From Streptomyces sp. BK340 (lineage in GTDB: Bacteria > Actinomycetota > Actinomycetes > Streptomycetales > Streptomycetaceae), in NCBI RefSeq assembly GCF_007827595.1, contig NZ_VISR01000019.1, positions 62,001 to 126,000 on the forward strand: 64,000 bases of DNA, read 5' to 3'. This document shows, piece after piece, positions 1 to 8,277 of the stretch. The notes below the pieces were generated by a model. That model worked only from the letters and a program-made list of their open reading frames with translations, made no database searches and was not told the DNA's origin. Both the position numbers and the translations under genes were made by a program. Position 1 is the stretch's first letter; every line of letters begins with the position of its first letter.

Positions 1-13
1 AGCGTTGCCGACC

Positions 14-685
14 ATGCGTCTCGTCATTGCCCGATGCTCGGTCGACTACGCCGGCCGGCTCACCGCCCACCTGCCCTCGGCGCCCCGCCTGATCCTGGTC
101 AAGGCGGACGGCAGCGTCTCCATCCACGCGGACGACCGGGCCTACAAGCCCCTCAACTGGATGTCGCCGCCCTGCACCCTCAAGGAGGGCACGGGCGAGG
201 ACGAGGGCGTGTGGACCGTCGTCAACAAGGCGGGCGAGAAACTGATCATCACGATGGAGGAGATCCTCCACGACTCCTCGCACGAGCTCGGTGTGGACCC
301 CGGTCTGATCAAGGACGGCGTGGAAGCGCACCTGCAGGAGCTGCTCGCCGACCGCATCGAGACGCTCGGCGAGGGCTACACCCTCATCCGCCGCGAGTAC
401 ATGACCGCGATCGGCCCGGTGGACATCCTGTGCCGGGACGCGGACGGGCAGACGGTCGCCGTGGAGATCAAGCGCCGCGGTGAGATCGACGGCGTGGAGC
501 AACTCACCCGCTACCTGGAGCTGTTGAACCGCGACCCGCATCTCGCGCCGGTCCGCGGCGTCTTCGCGGCCCAGGAGATCAAGCCCCAGGCCCGGGTCCT
601 CGCCACGGACCGCGGCATCAACTGCCAGGTCCTGGACTACGACGCGATGCGCGGGATCGAGGACGACAAGCTGCGGCTGTTCTGA
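14..685 (+). CDS. nucS: Mismatch-specific endonuclease NucS (EndoMS)
   Basis: NucS/EndoMS cleaves both strands at mismatched bases and carries out the non-canonical mismatch repair of actinobacteria that lack MutS/MutL. It acts in the cytoplasm, usually with the beta clamp. The 223-residue protein has the family length. An N-terminal DNA-binding part (about residues 1-110) is followed by a RecB-like nuclease domain with the catalytic set G-x-V-D-I-L and V-E-I-K-R-R near residues 139-160. The ATG at 14 is preferred over an in-frame TTG at 5 because the family begins MRLVIARC. The gene faces the next gene across a strong bidirectional hairpin. Family assignment is very sure. Confidence 0.95.
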   Translation: MRLVIARCSVDYAGRLTAHLPSAPRLILVKADGSVSIHADDRAYKPLNWMSPPCTLKEGTGEDEGVWTVVNKAGEKLIITMEEILHDSSHELGVDPGLIKDGVEAHLQELLADRIETLGEGYTLIRREYMTAIGPVDILCRDADGQTVAVEIKRRGEIDGVEQLTRYLELLNRDPHLAPVRGVFAAQEIKPQARVLATDRGINCQVLDYDAMRGIEDDKLRLF

Positions 686-703
686 CCGGCCGGCCGGGTA
701 CGA

Positions 704-740
704 GCAGAAGGGCGGGTCCGGACCGGACCCGCCCTTCTGC
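704..740. terminator. Bidirectional hairpin terminator between nucS and the converging P-loop gene
   Basis: A perfect 17-bp inverted repeat (704-720 pairs with 724-740) has a 3-nt loop. It lies 18 bases after the nucS stop and 15 bases before the stop of the converging gene at 756. There is no long U-tract, which is common for Streptomyces terminators. Confidence 0.85.
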
Positions 741-755
741 CGTGCGTGCAGGACG

Positions 756-3368
756 TCACATCACGACGGCCTGACCGCTGCCCACCGGCGCGCTCGCCGA
801 GTCGCTCGAGGTGGGGGACGACGAGCCGGTCGTCGTGCTCCCGGTCGTGCCGGCGTCGGTGCCGCCCGTGGTCGAACCGCCGGTGGTGCTTCCGCCCGAC
901 GTGCCGCCCGTGGTCGAACCGCCGGTGGTGCCTCCCGACGTGCCGCCCGTGGTCCCACCGGTGGAGCCGCCGGTGCTCCCGCCGGTCGTGCCGCCCGTGG
1001 AGCCGCCGGTGCTCCCGCCGGTCGAGCCGCCCGTGGAGCCGCCCGTCGTCCCACCCGTCGAGCCGCCGGTCGAGCCGCCCGTGGAGCCACCGGTGCTCCC
1101 GCCGGTCGAGCCGCCGCCCGGCGAGCTGGACGAGCCCGACGGCCTGGGCGTCCTGGACGGCGTGCCCGAGGTCTTGCCACCGGTCGGCTTGCCGCTGCCG
1201 GAGGGCCGGGTCGTGGCCGAGGCCGACGACGGGTCGTCCGAGGTGCCGGCGGTGTCCGGGTCCGTCGGGGTGTCGGCGGGCGTGCCGGCGCTGCCGGTCG
1301 AGCCGCTGTCCTTCTTCGGGTCCGCGCCCAGGCCCCCGTCGTCCAGTCCCTGGGTCGCGGACGGATTGACGCCGACCTGTCCGGCCGGGTTCTTGTCCGC
1401 GCTCTCGTGGGACGTCATGCCGAGCGTGACGACCGTGCCGAGGACGGCGGCGAGCAGGGCGCCGGAGCCGGCCGCGACCATGTTGCGCCGGGCCAGACGG
1501 CGGATGCCGCCCAGCGACTTGAGGGCCGGGGGCTGGTGCGTGACCAGGGTGTCGTCGGCGGGGGCGTACGTCGGCTGGTAGGGCACCGCCAGCCCGCCGG
1601 GAGGCGACGCCGACTCCTCGTGCCGGGCGTCCGGTATCTCCTCGCCCGCCATCGACCCGGGCACATCGCCCGCGAGGTCGGCGACCAGGGCAAGGGCCCG
1701 GCGTCCGGCCACGGTGCCCCGCTTGTCGGCGAGTGCCGCGCGCAGGCCGCTCGAGGACTCCAGCTCGGCGCGGGCCCGGTCGAGCTGTCCGCCGCAGAGC
1801 GCGAGTATGCCCAACTCGTGGTGGAACCAGGCCTGTTCGGAGACCTCGGCGGAGAGCCGGGAGGCCTCGGCACCGGACCGCAGCGCCCGTTCCCAGGCGC
1901 TCCAGTGCAGCCCGGCGGCGAAGGCGGGCGCGGCCGTGCGGGCGAGCCGTACCGCGACGCTCTCCTCGCCCTCGACCGGTGGCACGGTGTCCGGCACCAC
2001 GACCGCGAGCGCGGCGAGGACCGCGTCGGCCTCGGCGGACACCCGCTCGGGCGTGACCGAGGGGTGCCCGGCCCACCAGGCGTAGTGCTCGGCTGCGGTC
2101 AGGGCCTGGGCAGCCGCGTCGGCGGCGTACCCGGCGGCCTCGAGCTGGGCGGGCACCCCGGCCGCGAGGCGGTAGCGGGAGCCGACCGGAGAGACCAGTC
2201 CGCAGCTCGCGAGTTCACCGAGCGCGGCGTCCGCGTGGGTGTCGCCGACCAGCGCGGGCAGATGTGCCTGGTGCGGCACCTCGCCGCCGAGGGCGACGGC
2301 GAAGCGCAGGGTGGCGCGGGCGGAGGCGCTGAGCCGGGAGGCGAGCAGCGGCGCGGGCGCGGCGGCCTCGCCGAGGGACGGCAGCGGGACGTCCTCCGCC
2401 TCCGCCGCGTCCAGGGGTTCCTCGACCGGAATGCGTACGTCCTCGAAGACGCCGTACGCGTCCACCGCGCCGGTGCTGGCGCGCACTTGCTCGCGCTGCC
2501 GGAGCAGGGCGCCGGCCTGGACGAACCGCAGCGGCAGCCCCTCGGACTCGAACCACAGGTCGCCGGCCCAGTTGGCCTCGTCCTCGGTGAGGACCCGGCC
2601 CACGGCGCGCTCCAGGAGCTCCACGCCGGCCGCGCGGTCCAGGCCGGTGAGGAAGACCTCCTCGACGTCGGAGTCGGCGGCGGGCGCGGGGACGTCCGGG
2701 GTGGCGGCGAGCAGGAAGGCGCACTCGGGGGTGGCGGCGAGCAGTTCGTCCAGGGCGGCGCCGCCGAGTTCGAGGTCGTCCACGACCACGACCGCGCCGA
2801 TCTCGGCGACCAGTTCGAGCAACCGGCCTCGTTCGGGCCGGTACAGGGGGGCGTCGTAGACGGCGTGGAAGAGGTCGTGCAGGAGGTCGGTGGCCGTGCG
2901 GCGGAAGCCGGTGAGGTGGACCACGCCGTCGGGGGCGAGGTCCAGGCAGTCCTCGGCGACCAGGTCGAGCAGCGCGGTGCGGCCGGAGCCGGCGGGGCCG
3001 GTGAGGCGCGCGGACCGGCCGCGGGCGAGGAGGCGGACCAGGCGCTCGCGGTCGTCCTGGCGCTCGAGGAGGGCGAGCGTGGGCTGCGCCGGACCCGCCG
3101 GCACCGGCGGGCGGGCGGCGCGCTCGGTCTCGGCGCGCTCGGCGGCGGTCCGCTTGCGCGGGGACCCCGGCCGCTGGTGCGGCGGGCAGGGTTCTATCTC
3201 GCTGCCGTCGACCGGATTGACGGTCAGCAGGAAGTCGCCGGAGACCAGCTGCGCCGTGCGGGCGAGCGCGGGCGTGCTCTGGCCGAAGTCGGAGGTGAGG
3301 GATTCCCGGGGCGGGCGGCGGCTCTGAGCCTGGCCGTGCTCCCCGGGTCCCGGAGTGATCGGGTCCAT
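756..3368 (-). CDS. Membrane-anchored P-loop (ATP/GTP-binding) protein with Gly/Ser/Thr-rich tail
   Basis: An 870-residue protein of unknown role. Residues 1-120 are probably disordered. A Walker A-like loop GPAGSGRT lies at about 124-131, with Arg where Lys is usual, followed by a hydrophobic strand ending VVVVDDLEL that resembles Walker B. The middle is an Ala/Leu-rich helical region. One transmembrane helix lies near residues 630-652, after a basic stretch RRLARRN. The last 200 or so residues are Pro/Ser/Thr/Gly-rich and end in many GGST/GGTT repeats, probably outside the cell. The ATG at 3368 is chosen because the 48 residues upstream in the open frame are Arg-rich and look non-coding. 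It resembles actinobacterial NTP-binding proteins found next to nucS. The substrate is unknown. Confidence 0.75.
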   Translation of the reverse strand: MDPITPGPGEHGQAQSRRPPRESLTSDFGQSTPALARTAQLVSGDFLLTVNPVDGSEIEPCPPHQRPGSPRKRTAAERAETERAARPPVPAGPAQPTLALLERQDDRERLVRLLARGRSARLTGPAGSGRTALLDLVAEDCLDLAPDGVVHLTGFRRTATDLLHDLFHAVYDAPLYRPERGRLLELVAEIGAVVVVDDLELGGAALDELLAATPECAFLLAATPDVPAPAADSDVEEVFLTGLDRAAGVELLERAVGRVLTEDEANWAGDLWFESEGLPLRFVQAGALLRQREQVRASTGAVDAYGVFEDVRIPVEEPLDAAEAEDVPLPSLGEAAAPAPLLASRLSASARATLRFAVALGGEVPHQAHLPALVGDTHADAALGELASCGLVSPVGSRYRLAAGVPAQLEAAGYAADAAAQALTAAEHYAWWAGHPSVTPERVSAEADAVLAALAVVVPDTVPPVEGEESVAVRLARTAAPAFAAGLHWSAWERALRSGAEASRLSAEVSEQAWFHHELGILALCGGQLDRARAELESSSGLRAALADKRGTVAGRRALALVADLAGDVPGSMAGEEIPDARHEESASPPGGLAVPYQPTYAPADDTLVTHQPPALKSLGGIRRLARRNMVAAGSGALLAAVLGTVVTLGMTSHESADKNPAGQVGVNPSATQGLDDGGLGADPKKDSGSTGSAGTPADTPTDPDTAGTSDDPSSASATTRPSGSGKPTGGKTSGTPSRTPRPSGSSSSPGGGSTGGSTGGSTGGSTGGSTGGTTGGSTGGSTGGSTGGSTGGTTGGSTGGSTGGTTGGTSGGTTGGSTTGGTSGGSTTGGSTTGGTDAGTTGSTTTGSSSPTSSDSASAPVGSGQAVVM

Positions 3369-3656
3369 AGGTTCAAGCCCCCCAAGAGCGTCGTGTGCCC
3401 GGACGTACCGGCCCCTCCCGGCCTTGCTGCACACCGCGCTGTCGCGTCTGGTCCGGGCCCGCTCGATCGAGGGATGCGAGGCAGCGGGCGACCGAACCCT
3501 AAACCTTCGCACAGTATCTACGACAGGGCGGGGTGCCGCGCGGTCCGAAGCATCACAGTCCGGTGAGGATTGCCCTCGACGTGCGCTTCGGCAGCTGCGT
3601 CCGGGTCTCCCCTGTCGCCCGGTTCACACCCGATCGGGGTGTTCACCCGGGACGCG

Positions 3657-3980
3657 TCACACGCGGGGGAGCGACTCCACCCCGATGCCGCCCTCGATGG
3701 CGAGGATGCGGTGCAGCCGGGTGGCCACCAGGAGGCGCTGCATCTGCGGCGGGACACCGCGCAGCACCAGACGGCGCCCGCAGCGGCCGGCCCGCCGGTG
3801 GGCACCCATGATCACCCCGAGTCCGGTGGCGTCCCAGGAGTCCAGTTCGGACAGGTCGAGCACCAGGTCGCCGACTCCGGTGTCGACGGCCGAGTGCAGG
3901 GCCGTACGGGCGTCCGCCGCGCTGCGGACGTCGAGGCGGCCCCCGACGACCAGCTCGGCGTGGTCGCCCCTGATGTACAT
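3657..3980 (-). CDS. STAS-domain protein (anti-sigma factor antagonist-like)
   Basis: A 107-residue single STAS domain of the SpoIIAA/BldG/RsbV type. Such proteins bind anti-sigma factors and are switched by phosphorylation of a Ser in a D-S-[ST]-G motif. Here the equivalent stretch reads D-S-W-D-A-T-G-L-G near residues 47-55, so the usual phosphoacceptor Ser is Ala and only the following Thr remains. No kinase or sigma factor gene is adjacent. A small inverted repeat (ACACCC/GGGTGT, 3626-3642) just past the stop may act as a weak terminator. The fold assignment is firm. Whether it is a phospho-switch is doubtful. Confidence 0.8.
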   Translation of the reverse strand: MYIRGDHAELVVGGRLDVRSAADARTALHSAVDTGVGDLVLDLSELDSWDATGLGVIMGAHRRAGRCGRRLVLRGVPPQMQRLLVATRLHRILAIEGGIGVESLPRV

Positions 3981-4105
3981 ATGCGCTCCCCGTTGAGTGC
4001 GGTGTGGCGTACTCCGTGACGGTGCTGGTGCTGGTGCTGTGCAACGTCTGACTGCCTGGACGGCAGAGCGGTTGCTGCTTGTAAGCGAACCGATACCGAA
4101 TTCAC

Positions 4106-4128
4106 CCCCGGGAGTGAAGCTCCCGGGG
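4106..4128 (-). terminator. Hairpin terminator downstream of the 3-hydroxybutyryl-CoA dehydrogenase gene
   Basis: A 9-bp GC-rich stem (CCCCGGGAG pairing with CTCCCGGGG) with a 5-nt loop starts about 20 bases past the stop codon of the minus-strand dehydrogenase gene. Confidence 0.65.
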
Positions 4129-4150
4129 TGTGCGTCCGGTCGTGTACGGA

Positions 4151-4999
4151 TCAGTACTTGTAGAAGCCCTGCCCGCTCTTGCGCCCGATGTCACCGGCGT
4201 CCACCATCCGGCGCATCAGCTCCGGCGCGGCGAACTTCTCGTCCTGGGACTCGGTGTAGATGTTGCTGGTGGCGTGCAGCAGGATGTCGACGCCGGTCAG
4301 GTCCGCGGTGGCCAGCGGGCCCATGGCGTGGCCGAAGCCCAGCTTGCAGGCGAGGTCGATGTCCTCGGCGGTCGCGACGCCGGACTCGTAGAGCTTGGTC
4401 GCCTCGACGACGAGCGCGGAGATGAGCCGGGTGGTCACGAACCCGGCGACATCGCGGTTGACGACGATGCAGGTCTTGCCGACGGACTCGGCGAACTCCC
4501 GCGCGGTGGCGAGGGTTTCGTCGCTGGTCTTGTAGCCGCGGACGAGCTCGACGAGCTGCATCATCGGCACCGGCGAGAAGAAGTGCACACCGACGACCCG
4601 CTCGGGGTGCTCGGTGGCCGCCGCGATCTTGGTGATCGGGATGGCGGAGGTGTTGGAGGCGAGCACGGTCTCCGGGCGCACGATCTTGTCGAGCGCGCGG
4701 AAGATCTCGTGCTTGACCTCCAGTTTCTCGAAGACGGCCTCCACGACGATGTCGGCGTCGGCGGCGGCGTCCAGGTCGGTGGTGGCGGTGATGCGGGCGA
4801 GGGCGGCCTCGGCGTCGTGCGCCGCCAGCTTGCCCTTGCCCACGAACTTGTCGTACGAGGCCTTGATGCCGTCGGTGCCACGCTTGATTGCCTCGTCGGT
4901 GACGTCGCGCAGAACGACGTCCCAGCCCGCCTGTGCGGCGACCTGGGCGATGCCGGATCCCATGAGACCGGCCCCGATGACGGCGAGCTTCCGTGCCAC
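4151..4999 (-). CDS. 3-hydroxybutyryl-CoA dehydrogenase
   Basis: A 282-residue NAD(P)-dependent L-3-hydroxyacyl-CoA dehydrogenase that interconverts 3-hydroxybutyryl-CoA and acetoacetyl-CoA in fatty acid or butyrate metabolism. The N-terminal Rossmann fold carries GAGLMGSG (about residues 8-15). The catalytic region has H-F-F-S-P-V followed by the V-E-L-V and E-x-A dimer helices typical of the HBDH family. The C-terminal 3HCDH domain contains LGFGHAMGPL. The GTG at 4999 is chosen: GAGGGAG precedes it at good distance, and the upstream 30 residues in frame do not fit the family. The upstream region carries repeated TTGAGACGTGA half-sites that suggest specific regulation. Confidence 0.93.
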   Translation of the reverse strand: MARKLAVIGAGLMGSGIAQVAAQAGWDVVLRDVTDEAIKRGTDGIKASYDKFVGKGKLAAHDAEAALARITATTDLDAAADADIVVEAVFEKLEVKHEIFRALDKIVRPETVLASNTSAIPITKIAAATEHPERVVGVHFFSPVPMMQLVELVRGYKTSDETLATAREFAESVGKTCIVVNRDVAGFVTTRLISALVVEATKLYESGVATAEDIDLACKLGFGHAMGPLATADLTGVDILLHATSNIYTESQDEKFAAPELMRRMVDAGDIGRKSGQGFYKY

Positions 5000-5085
5000 T
5001 CCGACTCCCTCAACGCTGTTGACGTCTGGCTCTTCGGCGGACCATAGCGCTCCGGAGCCGCTGTGTGAGCGGTAAGTAACGCGCG

Positions 5086-5122
5086 TCACGTCTCAACGCG
5101 TGAGACGCCCATCACGTCTCAA
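5086..5122. promoter_or_regulatory. Candidate operator upstream of the 3-hydroxybutyryl-CoA dehydrogenase gene
   Basis: The sequence CGTCTCAACGCGTGAGACG (5089-5107) is a perfect 7-bp inverted repeat. On the minus strand the 11-mer TTGAGACGTGA occurs twice (5112-5122 and 5086-5096) with an oppositely oriented TGAGACG between. A possible -10 (TATGGT on the minus strand, 5041-5046) lies downstream. The arrangement suggests binding of a dimeric regulator. The factor is not known. Confidence 0.5.
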
Positions 5123-5520
5123 TTGACGGACTTGGCGATACTCCCGCCGACCGAGGCCGGAGGGATTAAGACCTCGCGGTCGCAGTGCTAATTCCTTGCG
5201 GGTTCACACTGGTTGGCGCTTCACAGACCGGCCTGCGCCGAGGTCTCCACGCCCTGTGACCCGCGATTGTCCGGATGGGAGTGCCACCCTTTGTCGAGGA
5301 TGGCACGGTTCAAGCCGAGACTTCCTGCCGAGCAGCACGACCTACCTCCCTCCGCCGAAGACTGCCCACCTTCCATCGGGGTAACGATGCCTCACACCCT
5401 GAGGACACGGGTGCGACAACAGAACTGATACGCGAGAGTGGCGTGGTGTTTTCCGCACACTGTTTCCCGTTCGGAGCCAGGCAGGGGTTCGCCATGCGCG
5501 AGGACCTTGTGGGTGGACCG
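5123..5520. other. Intergenic region without a supported gene
   Basis: About 400 bases between the dehydrogenase operator and the small hypothetical gene. Short frames are present on both strands, but none has a ribosome binding site, family resemblance or consistent codon bias. I see no tRNA fold or strong terminator. Confidence 0.4.
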
Positions 5521-5844
5521 TCACGGGGCGAGCGCGGGGAGTGCCGGCTCGGGGGAGGTTCTGATTTCGTCGTAGCGCGCGAGGAGTGCGTAGTAGGTGT
5601 CACGCCTGATGCCCTCGGCGCGGTGGGTGCCCTCAGCCCGGTGGGCGTCCCGGGCGAGGGCGAAGTACTTCGCGGCCTTCGCGCCGCTGCCCGCAGCCAT
5701 CGCGACGCGCCACCACACCTCGCGGTCGAGCCAGTGCCCCGCCTGCTGTTCGGCCGCCGCCGCGAGATCGGCGATCGAACGCGGGGTCTCCTTCTTCGCA
5801 CGCCCCCTGGCCGTGTCGCTCCGCTCCAGAAGCTTGCCCCCCAC
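5521..5844 (-). CDS. Small hypothetical protein
   Basis: A 107-residue frame with strong G/C third-position bias and a mostly helical, Ala-rich composition. It contains the near-duplicate HRAEGTHRAEG near residues 70-80 and two Trp-rich turns (HWLDREVWW). No family is recognised. It starts with GTG at 5844 without a convincing ribosome binding site, and lies 78 bases downstream of the TetR gene on the same strand, so it may be read through from it. It could be a real small protein of the TetR unit. Confidence is moderate and rests mainly on codon use. Confidence 0.45.
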   Translation of the reverse strand: MGGKLLERSDTARGRAKKETPRSIADLAAAAEQQAGHWLDREVWWRVAMAAGSGAKAAKYFALARDAHRAEGTHRAEGIRRDTYYALLARYDEIRTSPEPALPALAP

Positions 5845-5922
5845 CAGAGGGAAGCGCGGCGAGGCAGGTCTTCGGGCCTGCAGGATGTGAACCGCGACCT
5901 CTTGACCCCAATGACATCCGGC

Positions 5923-6564
5923 TCAGGAGGCGCCCCGGACGGCGTAGTTGAGGACCTTTTCGCTCAGCAGGTCCTCGATGTCGTCGAGGAGAACGAGCAC
6001 CTCTCGTGACACTTCGCGCGGTTCGCCCCCCTTGACCATCTCGCGCGAGATGACCGCCATGACCGTACTGTGCACCCAGCCGATCTGACCTGCCATCAGA
6101 GTGGGCAGTTCGTCGCCGTCGGCGGCGCCGGTCTCCTCGCGCAGCGCCTGTTCCAGGTTGGCCTGGACCTCCTGGGCGATGGCCCACAGCCGGGAGCGCA
6201 GCGCGGGGGCCTCCTCGATGACCCGCATGAAGCTCGCGTACCCGGGGATCAGACCGACCCGGGGCGAGACCGCCTCGACCTCCTCGCGCAGCTCGCGCAG
6301 GACCGCGCCGATCGCGGACTCGCCGGCGGGGCGGCCCCGCACCCAGCGGGCGAGCCGGTCGGCCATGCCCGCGGAGCGGTCGAAGAAGAGGTCCTCCTTC
6401 GCGGGGAAGTAGTTGTAGACGGTGTTGACGGAGACGTTCGCGGCCTCGGCGATCTCCGCGACCGTCACGGCGTCGAAGCCCCGCTCCAGGAACAGCCCCG
6501 TGGCGACATCCGAGATGTACTGCCTGGTCTGCCGCTTCTTCCGCTCCCTGAGTCCCTCGGTCAT
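5923..6564 (-). CDS. TetR-family transcriptional regulator
   Basis: A 213-residue regulator with a classic N-terminal TetR helix-turn-helix (about residues 10-56: an ISDVATGLFLERGF helix, then VTVAEIAEAANVS and VNTVYNYFPAKEDLF). The C-terminal helical domain would bind a ligand. It is divergent from a two-gene ABC exporter across 79 bases, the usual layout for local repression of a drug pump relieved by the pump's substrate. A possible -10 (TAGGAT on the minus strand, 6571-6576) lies just upstream of the ATG. The ligand is unknown. Confidence 0.92.
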   Translation of the reverse strand: MTEGLRERKKRQTRQYISDVATGLFLERGFDAVTVAEIAEAANVSVNTVYNYFPAKEDLFFDRSAGMADRLARWVRGRPAGESAIGAVLRELREEVEAVSPRVGLIPGYASFMRVIEEAPALRSRLWAIAQEVQANLEQALREETGAADGDELPTLMAGQIGWVHSTVMAVISREMVKGGEPREVSREVLVLLDDIEDLLSEKVLNYAVRGAS

Positions 6565-6643
6565 GTCCGCATCCTAGCTTTGCTGGACCCATTGAAAACT
6601 TGGGGTCATTGCAAAATTTCAGAGACTCTGTTTTTCTGAGGGC
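6565..6643. promoter_or_regulatory. Divergent promoter/operator region of tetR and the ABC transporter
   Basis: This A/T-rich 79-base gap separates the regulator from the ABC transporter. TGAAA at 6593-6597 and TTTCA at 6617-6621 form an interrupted inverted repeat, a plausible TetR operator. Promoter boxes are not clear enough to place with certainty. Confidence 0.45.
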
Positions 6644-7432
6644 ATGGCAGCAGTCATCAGCGCGGCCGGACTGGCCCGCACCTTCCAGACGAGATCCGGC
6701 CCGGTGGAGGCCGTGCGATGCGTCGACCTCACCGTCCGCGAGGGCGAGATCCTCGGCTTCCTCGGCCCCAACGGCGCCGGCAAGACGACCACCCTGCGCA
6801 TGCTCACCACGCTGCTGAAACCCGGCGGCGGCGCGGCCACCGTCGCCGGGTGCGACCTGGCGACCGATGCGGCCGGAGTGCGCCGGGCCTCCGGCTACGT
6901 CGCCCAGTCCGGCGGGGTGGACCCGCAGATCACCGTCCGGGAGGAGCTGGTCACCCAGGCCCGGATGTACCGCCTGCCGAAGGCCGAGGCAGTCGAACGC
7001 GCCGCGGAACTCGCCCGGGAACTGGGCCTCACCGAACTGCTCGACCGGAAGACGGGTGCCCTGTCCGGCGGGCAGCGGCGGCGCCTCGACATCGCGATGG
7101 CGCTCACCCACCGGCCGAAGGTGCTGTTCCTGGACGAGCCGACGACCGGACTGGACCCGGGCAGCCGGGCCGACCTGTGGGACCTGGTCCGCCGGCTGCG
7201 CGACGAGCACGGCACCACGGTCTTCCTGACCACCCACTACCTGGACGAGGCCGACGCGCTCGCCGACCGGCTGGTGGTCGTCGACCGGGGCGTCGTCGTG
7301 GCCGACGGCACGCCGAGCGCGCTCAAGCTCGCCCACGGCGGCTCGATCGACGCCACCCTCCAGGACACCTTCCTCGCTATCACCGGCCGCGGCCCTGCTC
7401 CGACGGCCGACACCGCCCCCGTCGCCGTATAG
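6644..7432 (+). CDS. ABC transporter ATP-binding protein (DrrA-type)
   Basis: A 262-residue ATPase subunit of an ABC-2 exporter. Walker A is GPNGAGKTT (about 41-49), the signature is LSGGQRRRLDIAMAL, Walker B is VLFLDEPTTGLDP with the catalytic Glu, and the H-loop is TTHYLDEA. The short C-terminal extension after the H-loop and the DrrA-like layout point to export of a small molecule or drug. It pairs with the permease that begins 36 bases downstream and is divergent from its likely TetR repressor. Confidence 0.94.
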   Translation: MAAVISAAGLARTFQTRSGPVEAVRCVDLTVREGEILGFLGPNGAGKTTTLRMLTTLLKPGGGAATVAGCDLATDAAGVRRASGYVAQSGGVDPQITVREELVTQARMYRLPKAEAVERAAELARELGLTELLDRKTGALSGGQRRRLDIAMALTHRPKVLFLDEPTTGLDPGSRADLWDLVRRLRDEHGTTVFLTTHYLDEADALADRLVVVDRGVVVADGTPSALKLAHGGSIDATLQDTFLAITGRGPAPTADTAPVAV

Positions 7433-7468
7433 GACCGTTCACGTCGGATCGCTCACGGAATCAGAGAG

Positions 7469-8218
7469 ATGCTTCTTCACGACACCGGCCTCGTCTACGG
7501 CCGTTACCTCCGCCAGTCCCTGCGCTCCCGCTTCGCGCTGCTCTTCGGCGTGCTGACCCCGCTCCTCTATCTCCTGTTCTTCGGCCCGCTCCTCACCGAC
7601 CTGCCGCTCGGCGGGAAGGGCAGTTCCTGGCAGGTGCTGGTGCCCGGGCTGCTGCTCCAACTCGGGCTTTTCGGGGCGCTGTTCGCGGGCTTCACGATCA
7701 TCATGGAGAACGCCCAGGGGGTGGTGGAGCGGATGCGGGTGACGCCGGTCAGCCGGCTCGCCCTGCTCCTGGGCCGGGTGCTGCGCGACGCCACGGTCTT
7801 CGTCTTCCAGGCGGTGCTGCTGGTGCTCGCCGCGGTGGTGATGGGCCTGCGCGCACCCCTGCCGGGCATCCTCATCGGCTTCGGCTTCGTCGCCCTGCTC
7901 ACGCTCTCGCTGGCCTCGCTGTCGTACGCGCTGGGCATGCGGGTCCGCACCCCGCAGGAGTTCGGTCCGCTGATCAACGCGCTGTCGATGCCGTCGATGC
8001 TGCTGTCCGGCCTGATGCTCCCGATGACCCTCGCGCCCGCCTGGCTGGACGTGCTCTCGCACTTCGTCCCGTTCCGCTACCTGGTGGACGCGGTGCGCGA
8101 CGCGTACGTCGGTCAGTACACGAGCGCGCACATGCTGTACGGCGTCCTCGTCGCGGTCGGCTTCGCGGGGCTCGCCGTGACAGTGGGCACACGTGTGTTC
8201 CGGACGGCCGGAGCGTAA
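7469..8218 (+). CDS. ABC-2 type transporter permease (DrrB-type)
   Basis: A 249-residue integral membrane partner of the preceding ATPase. About six hydrophobic segments are visible: one near residues 20-45, then about 58-75, 105-125, 135-155, 165-190 and 220-240. An amphipathic ENAQGVVERMRVTPVSR loop is typical of the ABC-2/DrrB family. It lies 36 bases after the ATPase in the same operon. The downstream flank begins the accessory island with broken genes. Confidence 0.92.
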   Translation: MLLHDTGLVYGRYLRQSLRSRFALLFGVLTPLLYLLFFGPLLTDLPLGGKGSSWQVLVPGLLLQLGLFGALFAGFTIIMENAQGVVERMRVTPVSRLALLLGRVLRDATVFVFQAVLLVLAAVVMGLRAPLPGILIGFGFVALLTLSLASLSYALGMRVRTPQEFGPLINALSMPSMLLSGLMLPMTLAPAWLDVLSHFVPFRYLVDAVRDAYVGQYTSAHMLYGVLVAVGFAGLAVTVGTRVFRTAGA

Positions 8219-8277
8219 GCACGGGTTCTCCCATAACTGCGACGAACTCGGCTCCAGCTGTGATCCGGAGGCGAGGT

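Noticed and set aside
871..1115. Short tandem repeats that might look like a CRISPR array
   Set aside because: They are coding repeats for the GGST/GGTT tail of the P-loop protein, with no spacers.
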